Shown: one piece after another, positions 58,745 through 64,000 of the stretch
Position numbering within the stretch: position 1 is the stretch's first letter
How the letters are laid out: each line of letters begins with the position of its first letter
From: Enterocloster lavalensis
GTDB lineage: Bacteria > Bacillota > Clostridia > Lachnospirales > Lachnospiraceae
Direction of reading: 5' to 3'
Length of the DNA: 64,000 nt
NCBI RefSeq assembly: GCF_902364025.1
Contig: NZ_CABJCG010000003.1
Span: forward strand, 248,001-312,000
Notes under the pieces: model-generated
Told to the model about the DNA's origin: nothing
Databases searched by the model: none
Seen by the model: only the letters and a program-made list of their open reading frames with translations
Program-made: the position numbers and the translations under genes

Positions 58745-58896
58745 ATTGTACCTTGTCGGCAGCCAACGGCTGTCGATAAGAGATACGTTTCCTTAATTGT
58801 ACTTTGTCGGCAGCCACAGGCTGTCGATAAGAGATACGTTTCCTTAATTGTACTTTGTCGGCAGCCACAGCTGTCGATAAGAGATACGTTTCCTTA
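58745..58896. repeat. Three tandem 50-51 bp hairpin repeats upstream of uppP
   Basis: Units 58745-58795, 58796-58846 and 58847-58896. Each contains TTGTCGGCAGCC..GGCTGTCGATAAG, a 9-bp stem, and then AGATACGTTTCCTTAATTGTA. Read toward uppP, each unit ends in TACAAT, which resembles a -10. A diverged single copy lies upstream of uxuA (32110-32160). Confidence 0.8.
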
Positions 58897-58937
58897 ATTG
58901 TATGTGATATTTTTCCATCCTATACCTGGCGCTTCTT

Positions 58938-59612
58938 TCAGATATTTTCAATCTGCCAGTCGATGGGCTCAAGTCCGTGTCCGGTCAAAAACTGGTTGGT
59001 CTTGCTGAACGGACGGCTGCCGAAAAAGCCTCTGAACGCGGACAGCGGGCTGGGATGAGCCGCTTCCAGGATCAGGTGCTTAGGATTGTTCAGCATCATC
59101 TTCTTGCTCTGAGCGGGGCGCCCCCAGAGTATAAACACCATGGGGCGGTCCTGCTGGTTGAGGATGCGGATGGCCGCGTTGGTGAACTCCTCCCAGCCGA
59201 TGTCCTGGTGGGAATTGGCGCGGTGGGCCCGCACGGTGAGCACTGTGTTCAGCAGCATCACGCCCTGGTCCGCCCATTTTTTCAGATAACCGTTATTGGG
59301 AATGTAGCAGCCCAGATCGTCATGAAGCTCCTGGTAAATGTTGACCAGGGACGGAGGCACCTCCACCCTGGGCTTCACGGAGAAGCTCAGGCCGTGGGCC
59401 TGGCCGTCGTTGTGGTAGGGGTCCTGCCCCAGAATCACCACCTTTACCTTAGACAGGGGCGTGAAGGCAAAGGCGTTGAAAATATCGTCCGGAGCCGGAA
59501 ATACCTTCCGCGTCTCGTACTCGTGTTTTACCGTGGTGTACAGTTTCCTGTAATAAGGCTTTTTGAATTCGCCGCTCAGCGGTTCCAGCCAGTCGTTATC
59601 GATTGCCGCCAT
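58938..59612 (-). CDS. ung: Uracil-DNA glycosylase
   Basis: 224-aa family 1 enzyme that removes uracil from DNA. Catalytic motif GQDPYHNDGQAHGLSFSV (Asp) and the C-terminal HPSPLSA loop are intact, with the uracil-contacting region between. GGAGAG precedes the ATG. hisF ends 27 nt upstream on the same strand. Confidence 0.97.
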   Translation of the reverse strand: MAAIDNDWLEPLSGEFKKPYYRKLYTTVKHEYETRKVFPAPDDIFNAFAFTPLSKVKVVILGQDPYHNDGQAHGLSFSVKPRVEVPPSLVNIYQELHDDLGCYIPNNGYLKKWADQGVMLLNTVLTVRAHRANSHQDIGWEEFTNAAIRILNQQDRPMVFILWGRPAQSKKMMLNNPKHLILEAAHPSPLSAFRGFFGSRPFSKTNQFLTGHGLEPIDWQIENI

Positions 59613-59639
59613 ATGATTTTGTCTCTCCTTTGTCGTTGG

Positions 59640-60401
59640 TTAAAGCCGGACACTGATACCCCGGTCCGCCAGGTACTGCTTCAGATCGCGTATCTCCAGC
59701 TCCTTGTAGTGGAACAGGGAGGCCGCCAGGGCCGCGTCCGCCTTTCCCACTGTCAGGGCGTCGTAAAAATGCGCCTTGGTCCCGGCACCGCCGGAGGCGA
59801 TTACCGGCACGGACACCGCGTCCGCCACCGCGGCGGTCAGCTCGTTGTCGTAGCCCGCCTTGGTGCCGTCGCAGTCCATGCTGGTCAGAAGAATCTCTCC
59901 CGCGCCCAGCCGGTCCACGGTTCTGGCCCACTCCAGGGCGTCGATTCCCATGTCCACCCGGCCGCCGTTTTTATAAATGTTCCAGCCGCTGCCGTCCGGC
60001 CGCCGCTTGGCGTCGATGGCCACCACCACGCACTGCCTGCCGAATTTGTCCGCGGCCTCCGAGATCAGGCGCGGATTGGCGATTGCGGCGGAATTGACGG
60101 AAATCTTGTCCGCCCCCTCCCGCAGCAGCATGCGGAAATCCTCCACCGTGCGGATGCCTCCGCCCACGGTAAAGGGGATGAACACCGTCTCCGCCACCCG
60201 GCGCACCATGTCCACCACGGTCCTGCGGTTGTCCGAGGAGGCCGTGATATCCAGAAATACCAGCTCGTCGGCTCCCGCCTTGTCATAGGCCGCCGCGATC
60301 TCCACCGGATCGCCCGCGTCCCGCAGGTTCACAAAATTCACACCTTTTACAACGCGTCCGTCGTTCACATCCAGGCACGGAATAATTCTCTTGGTAAACA
60401 T
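59640..60401 (-). CDS. hisF: Imidazole glycerol phosphate synthase subunit HisF
   Basis: 253-aa TIM-barrel cyclase half of IGP synthase in histidine synthesis. Catalytic aspartates are in [15 protein letters not shown] (N-terminal) and [18 protein letters not shown]. Phosphate loops [10 protein letters not shown] and [11 protein letters not shown] are present. It lies 21 nt downstream of hisH, forming the two-subunit pair. The other his genes are absent from this window. Confidence 0.97.
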   Translation of the reverse strand: MFTKRIIPCLDVNDGRVVKGVNFVNLRDAGDPVEIAAAYDKAGADELVFLDITASSDNRRTVVDMVRRVAETVFIPFTVGGGIRTVEDFRMLLREGADKISVNSAAIANPRLISEAADKFGRQCVVVAIDAKRRPDGSGWNIYKNGGRVDMGIDALEWARTVDRLGAGEILLTSMDCDGTKAGYDNELTAAVADAVSVPVIASGGAGTKAHFYDALTVGKADAALAASLFHYKELEIRDLKQYLADRGISVRL

Positions 60402-60422
60402 CGGTCCACTCCTTCTTGTCGG

Positions 60423-61028
60423 CTAAAGGTTAATGAAGTTCTTTAAAATCGCCAGGCCCACCTCTCCGCTCTTTTCCGGATGGAACTGGCAGGCGAACAC
60501 ATTCCCCCGCTCCACAGAGGCATGGATGTCCGTGCTGTACCAGGTGGAGGCGGCCACGATGGACGGGTCCGCGGCTTTTAAATAATAGGAATGGACAAAA
60601 TAGACGTAAGCCCCATTTTCGATGCCGGAAAAGAGTCTGGCATCCGGGCGGATTTCCAGGGAATTCCAGCCCATATGAGGCACCTTCAGGCCGGGGCTGT
60701 CCGGTATCTTGAGAATCCGGCCGGGCAGAAGCCCCAGGCCTTCCACACCGGGAGTCTCGTCGCTGCTCTCAAACAGGAGCTGAAGCCCCAGGCAGATTCC
60801 CAGAAAGGGCGTTCCCTGCTCCGCCACCCGGCGGATCACCTCCACCAGATCATATTGGCGGAGCTTTTCCATGGCATCCCCAAAGGAACCCACCCCCGGC
60901 AGGATCACTTTGTCCGCTGCCAGAATCTCCTCCGGGCTGCGGGTGATCACCGGCGTTTCTCCCAGCGCCGCCAGCGCCTTTTCCACGCTGCGCAGGTTGC
61001 CTGCATCGTAATCGATAATCGCTATCAT
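60423..61028 (-). CDS. hisH: Imidazole glycerol phosphate synthase subunit HisH
   Basis: 201-aa class I glutamine amidotransferase supplying ammonia to HisF. Nucleophile GICLGLQLLFES and C-terminal catalytic pair FACQFHPEKSGEVG are intact; the opening IAIIDYDAGNLRSVEKAL is typical. Start at 61028 with AGAGG 9 nt upstream; an ATG two codons earlier is possible. Immediately upstream of hisF, 101 nt downstream of the sirtuin-like gene. Confidence 0.95.
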   Translation of the reverse strand: MIAIIDYDAGNLRSVEKALAALGETPVITRSPEEILAADKVILPGVGSFGDAMEKLRQYDLVEVIRRVAEQGTPFLGICLGLQLLFESSDETPGVEGLGLLPGRILKIPDSPGLKVPHMGWNSLEIRPDARLFSGIENGAYVYFVHSYYLKAADPSIVAASTWYSTDIHASVERGNVFACQFHPEKSGEVGLAILKNFINL

Positions 61029-61135
61029 GGGCATTTACCTCTCTGTCCGGTTTTTTCGTATTTTAACACATTAACGCAGCGCTGTCCACGAAAACCGGTA
61101 AAGTCCGTGGGCAGCAGGGGAAAGCAGGGGCGGAT

Positions 61136-61834
61136 TCACCGGACTGCCGCTTCCTCCGCCAGACCGGAAACCCAATCCACGGAATCCATGGCCACGCGGC
61201 CCGCCCGCTCTCCCACCTCGCCGGGGAGCTGGCTCAGGGTTTTGTGGACCCGCAGCAGGTAGGATTTCTGATTCACGTAGACGATTTTCTCAAATGGCCA
61301 GCGGATCACGGTGGGGTTGTCAAAACCTACGCCCAGCTCCAGCATCAGCAGGCTGCGGTTCAGTGTTCCCGCCTGCCAGGTTTTGTAGGCCGCCCAGCGG
61401 GGCAGGTAGCCCTCCTCGATGTAGGTTTCCGCCAGGATGGTGTTACCGGTCAACGGCGCGCCGCAGTGGGGGCAGATATCCTCCGGGACCTCCCCCTCCT
61501 CCCAAATGTCCTTGGTGCACGCGCCGGAGCACTGCCGCCAATGGATGTTGCCGCAAGGGGCCACAATCCGCTTCCCGTCAAAGGGCGTGTCGTACACGGC
61601 TCCATCGGTGACCGTGGTGACCAGATAGTAATCCTTATCCTTCACCAGTTCATACAATGCCTCGTAGGCCGCGCGCAGGCGTTTCTGGGCCGGGTCGTCC
61701 GAAAGGCGGCGTTCCCGCACCGGGCGGCCGTCGTCCGCCAGCTTCCATTCCCCGCCCAGGCCGATCACCACCTTCTCCGCCTCCCGCAGGCGGGTCAGCA
61801 ATTCCAGATAGCGTTCATTTGTCTCTATGTTCAT
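61136..61834 (-). CDS. Sirtuin-like protein (SIR2 superfamily, possibly class M)
   Basis: 232-aa protein with the features of a divergent sirtuin: an N-terminal NAD-loop-like VVIGLGGEW, an internal TVTDGAVYDT in place of TQNIDGL, the catalytic-histidine region APCGNIHWRQC, two cysteine pairs of the zinc ribbon (QCSGAC and CPHCGAPL), and LELGVGFDNPTVIRWPF near the end. The last motif fits SirTM proteins, which act in protein ADP-ribosylation rather than deacetylation. The usual SirTM partners (macrodomain, lipoyl carrier) are not seen next to it. AGGAGA precedes the ATG. Confidence 0.75.
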   Translation of the reverse strand: MNIETNERYLELLTRLREAEKVVIGLGGEWKLADDGRPVRERRLSDDPAQKRLRAAYEALYELVKDKDYYLVTTVTDGAVYDTPFDGKRIVAPCGNIHWRQCSGACTKDIWEEGEVPEDICPHCGAPLTGNTILAETYIEEGYLPRWAAYKTWQAGTLNRSLLMLELGVGFDNPTVIRWPFEKIVYVNQKSYLLRVHKTLSQLPGEVGERAGRVAMDSVDWVSGLAEEAAVR

Positions 61835-61860
61835 GTTCTCATCTCCTGTGAAACCTGGTA

Positions 61861-63339
61861 TCAGCGCTCGTCCCGGCCGGAGCGGTCGCCGAAGCGTTCC
61901 CGGCGCAGGCGCTCGAATTCTTCTTCAGACACGCCGCTCTCTCTCAACCTCTGGCGGCGGCGCTCCCGGCGTCGGGCCAGTTCCTCTTGCTCCCGTTTCT
62001 TCTCACGCCAGGCATAGAATCCCAGCCCCACCGCGGCCACAACCGCCAGAACCGCGGCAATGGTCAGCAAAATGGTGGGAAGGCTCATGTGGAAACCTTT
62101 CTCCGAATCCTGTGGCTGGACCGAGGCAGGAGTCTCGGAAGGGCTCTCCTGCTGGGCGGCATTGGACTGCGCTATCTGCTCCTGGCGTTCGATCTCCGCC
62201 AGCTCAGACCGGGAGAACAGCCAGGCGCTGCCCACCTTCCGTTCATTGTACCGGTACTCCACCAGCGCAACCGCGCCCTTGGGGTGGTCCCCCGGCAGCT
62301 CCGTCACCAGATCGCGGTCCGCGTCCGAAAATGCGGCCCCCTTCGGCACCGTGATCACGGCGGCGCTGTCCAGATAGAGGTCGGACGGTTCGTAGGATTT
62401 GGCTCCCACCTGCACCGGCCCTTCGCCGGTGGTGTATGCGGTCTCATGTTCCGCGATATTGATGTTTTCGAAATTAGCAAAGCCGAATTCCAGCAGGCTC
62501 TTGGAATCCAGATAATACTGGGGCTGGGTGCCTTTCAGCACAACGGCGATCAACCGCCTCCCGTCCCGCTCCGTCAAGGTCACCAGGGTGTTTCCGGCGA
62601 TGGAGGTGTAGCCGGTTTTTCCGGCCATGGTTCCCTCGCAGTAATACTGGCTGGAGGTGTCCTCGGCCATGATCAGCCGGTGCTCCATGTTAAAGCTGGC
62701 TCCGTTTGGATTGTTGGCGGTGGCTCCAATGGAATGGCTCTTGGAAGAGTCGATCTTCAGCAGTGTTTCGTTGTTAAACGCCTCCCTGGCGATCAGCGCC
62801 ATGTCGTAGGCGCTCACGTACTGATTGTCGTCGTTTAAGCCCGAGGGATTGGCAAAATGACTCTCCGTGCAGCCGATCTCTTTGATCCGGTCGTTCATCA
62901 TCTCTACGAACGCCTCCCTGGAACCGGCAACGTGCTCCGCCAGGGCGTTGGCCGCCTGGTTGCTGGAGAGCAGAAGCAGCATGTACAGGCAGTCCTCCAC
63001 GCTCAGCTCATCCCCTGTCTCCATGTGCAGCTTGTTGCCGCTGCCCGACTCCACGTCGTAAACCGCGGACTGGGAGAACGTGACCATGTCGTCCAGCTTG
63101 CTGTTCTCAATCACCACCAGGGCGGTGAGAAGTTTTGTGATGCTGGCCGGAGCAAAGGGCAGATGGATGTTCTGGCCAAATATAACGGCACCGGAATCCT
63201 TGTCCATGACAATGCCCGCCTCCGCCATGATTCCCGTATCCGAAGGCCACTCAGGGCGCGCGAAGGCGCTGAAGCTGGCAGCCGCACTCATTGCCGCCGC
63301 CAGAATTAAACAGGTGATTCTCTTTATTTTTCGGTTCAT
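61861..63339 (-). CDS. D-alanyl-D-alanine carboxypeptidase (DacF/PBP5-like)
   Basis: 492-aa penicillin-binding protein that trims cell-wall pentapeptides. Signal peptide at the N-terminus. Active-site motifs: SxxK in APASITKLLTALV, SxN in LLSSNQAANAL, and KTG in AGKTGYTSIAG. The PBP5 C-terminal domain follows (from about 290). A single membrane helix and a strongly basic, arginine-rich cytoplasmic tail end it, longer than most relatives. The start is placed at 63339 with AGGGGAAA upstream. The stop lies close to the sirtuin-like gene on the same strand. Confidence 0.95.
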   Translation of the reverse strand: MNRKIKRITCLILAAAMSAAASFSAFARPEWPSDTGIMAEAGIVMDKDSGAVIFGQNIHLPFAPASITKLLTALVVIENSKLDDMVTFSQSAVYDVESGSGNKLHMETGDELSVEDCLYMLLLLSSNQAANALAEHVAGSREAFVEMMNDRIKEIGCTESHFANPSGLNDDNQYVSAYDMALIAREAFNNETLLKIDSSKSHSIGATANNPNGASFNMEHRLIMAEDTSSQYYCEGTMAGKTGYTSIAGNTLVTLTERDGRRLIAVVLKGTQPQYYLDSKSLLEFGFANFENINIAEHETAYTTGEGPVQVGAKSYEPSDLYLDSAAVITVPKGAAFSDADRDLVTELPGDHPKGAVALVEYRYNERKVGSAWLFSRSELAEIERQEQIAQSNAAQQESPSETPASVQPQDSEKGFHMSLPTILLTIAAVLAVVAAVGLGFYAWREKKREQEELARRRERRRQRLRESGVSEEEFERLRRERFGDRSGRDER

Positions 63340-63523
63340 TCTTTTTCCCCTAACACGCGATTGCTGCCGCAAATGGGCATACTACCAAACCAGTTTACCA
63401 TTTTCGGCATTAATCGTCAATCAATCGCGTTACATTTCGGGAAGATTTAACAGGGAATCTTTGGGGGAGTGTGACCTGTGAAAGGGAAGTCGGGGATGGC
63501 GGGGGCAGGGGGTGGGGAAATTG

Positions 63524-63551
63524 AAAAAAGCCTCCGGTATTACGGGAGGCT
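63524..63551 (-). terminator. Terminator of the partial right-edge gene
   Basis: Minus-strand AGCCTCC/GGAGGCT stem followed by TTTTTTC. It lies after the repeat array, so the array would be in the 3' untranslated part of the upstream transcript. Confidence 0.7.
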
Positions 63552-63592
63552 GCGGGCGGGGAATACAAGAGGGGCTGCGGGTTTAGGGGGGT

Positions 63593-63936
63593 GCGGGTTC
63601 AGGACACGCGGCTTCGGGGCACGCGGGTTCCGGATACGCGGCTTCCGGACACGCGGGTTCTGGCCTCCCAGCTTCCGGACACGCAGGTTCTGGGCCCGCG
63701 GCTTCCGGACACGCGGGTTCTGGCCTCCCGGCTTCCGGACACGCGGGTTCTGGGCCCGCGGCTTCCGGACATGCAGATTCCGGGCACGTGGCTTCCGGCC
63801 CCCGGCTTCCGGACATGCGGGTTCTGGGCACGCAGCTTCCAGACACGCGGGTTTTGGCCACGCGGGTTCCGGGCACACGGCTTCTGGACACGCGGGTTCC
63901 AGGTACGCGGCTTCAGAGCACGCGGCTTCCAGACAC
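63593..63936. repeat. 23 tandem copies of a 15-bp GC-rich repeat
   Basis: Units alternate between forms of GCGGGTTCTGGACAC and GCGGCTTCCGGACAC (one unit of 14 nt near 63800). Because 15 is a multiple of 3, long repetitive reading frames appear on both strands; the 14-nt unit breaks them. I do not see a ribosome site that makes any of these a gene. Confidence 0.85.
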
Positions 63937-63960
63937 GCGGCAACGGTTTGAATGTCCGCC

Positions 63961-64000
63961 TTAGAGATTTCCCCGCAGCTTGTCCACCACGAGGGTCATA
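63961..64000 (-). CDS. C-terminal end of a gene continuing beyond the window
   Basis: Only the last codons are visible, ending TLVVDKLRGNL then TAA at 63961-63963. Its family cannot be recognised from this tail. It is followed by the 15-bp repeat array and a terminator. Confidence 0.55.
   Translation of the reverse strand, partial: MTLVVDKLRGNL

Noticed and set aside
58745..58896. CRISPR-like array
   Set aside because: The units are directly adjacent and no unique spacers separate them; there are no cas genes.
63478..63951. Pentapeptide-like repeat protein
   Set aside because: The 15-bp unit forces a 5-residue period in every frame. The sequence does not fit the A(D/N)Lxx pentapeptide pattern, and a 14-nt unit shifts the frame in the middle.
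1..64000. tRNA, rRNA, insertion sequence, prophage or toxin-antitoxin genes
   Set aside because: None of their usual sequence marks could be found by reading; a tool-based search could still find a small one.

Overview
This window looks like a chromosomal segment of a moderately GC-rich gut-type Clostridium relative, most likely Lachnospiraceae. The evidence is a consensus sigma-A promoter style, strong AGGAGG ribosome sites, clostridial lipoproteins, a PPi-dependent phosphofructokinase, cell-wall-binding repeat proteins, a lipoprotein serpin and many sugar and hexuronate genes. I see no phage, insertion sequence, CRISPR array, tRNA or rRNA. The species cannot be fixed from the sequence.

Layout. 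0-9 kb: comEA, membrane proteins, a cold-shock gene, hslO and housekeeping genes, then a patch of small genes. That patch holds a secreted SmpA/BLIP-like protein, a stefin (cystatin)-like small protein and two copies of a C-rich small-RNA-like unit. 9-12 kb: kduI-kduD-gntR for unsaturated hexuronate breakdown, with three palindromic operators. 12-19 kb: pfp, then a Ugp-type ABC importer operon ending in a phosphodiesterase-superfamily enzyme. 19-28 kb: a LacI-controlled operon of a BMP-type ABC importer, a cyclic amidohydrolase, an M20 carbamoylase and RidA, apparently for a cyclic ureide, hydantoin or pyrimidine compound. 28-29 kb: a large inverted-repeat element and a decayed coiled-coil gene. 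29-36 kb: tatD, uxuA and a uxuB-type SDR, an AraC regulator, a PflX-like radical SAM protein and a Gfo/Idh oxidoreductase. 36-39 kb: serpin and an M24 peptidase. 38.8-39.5 kb: an AT-rich non-coding block behind a perfect TTGACA-17-TATAAT promoter, the best candidate here for a large structured RNA. 39.6-50.5 kb: membrane and lipid genes, MATE, asnA-mntP, tyrS and a class I DAHP synthase. 50.6-57.7 kb: a PadR/SEDS pair and an AraC-GPH symporter-GH3 glycosidase cluster. 57.8-64 kb: uppP, ung, hisHF, a sirtuin-like gene, a penicillin-binding carboxypeptidase and a long 15-bp tandem repeat.

How the genes work together. KduI/KduD, UxuA/UxuB, the AraC, GntR and LacI regulators, the GPH symporter and the GH3 enzyme fit growth on plant-derived uronates and glycosides. 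The Ugp-like and BMP-like operons each join an importer to hydrolases acting on the imported solute.

The most unusual content is non-coding. It includes paired C-rich sRNA candidates, the 0.64-kb RNA candidate, five copies of a REP-like 33-nt palindrome, a 50-bp hairpin repeat at uppP with a diverged relative at uxuA, and four GC-rich tandem arrays beside stop codons.
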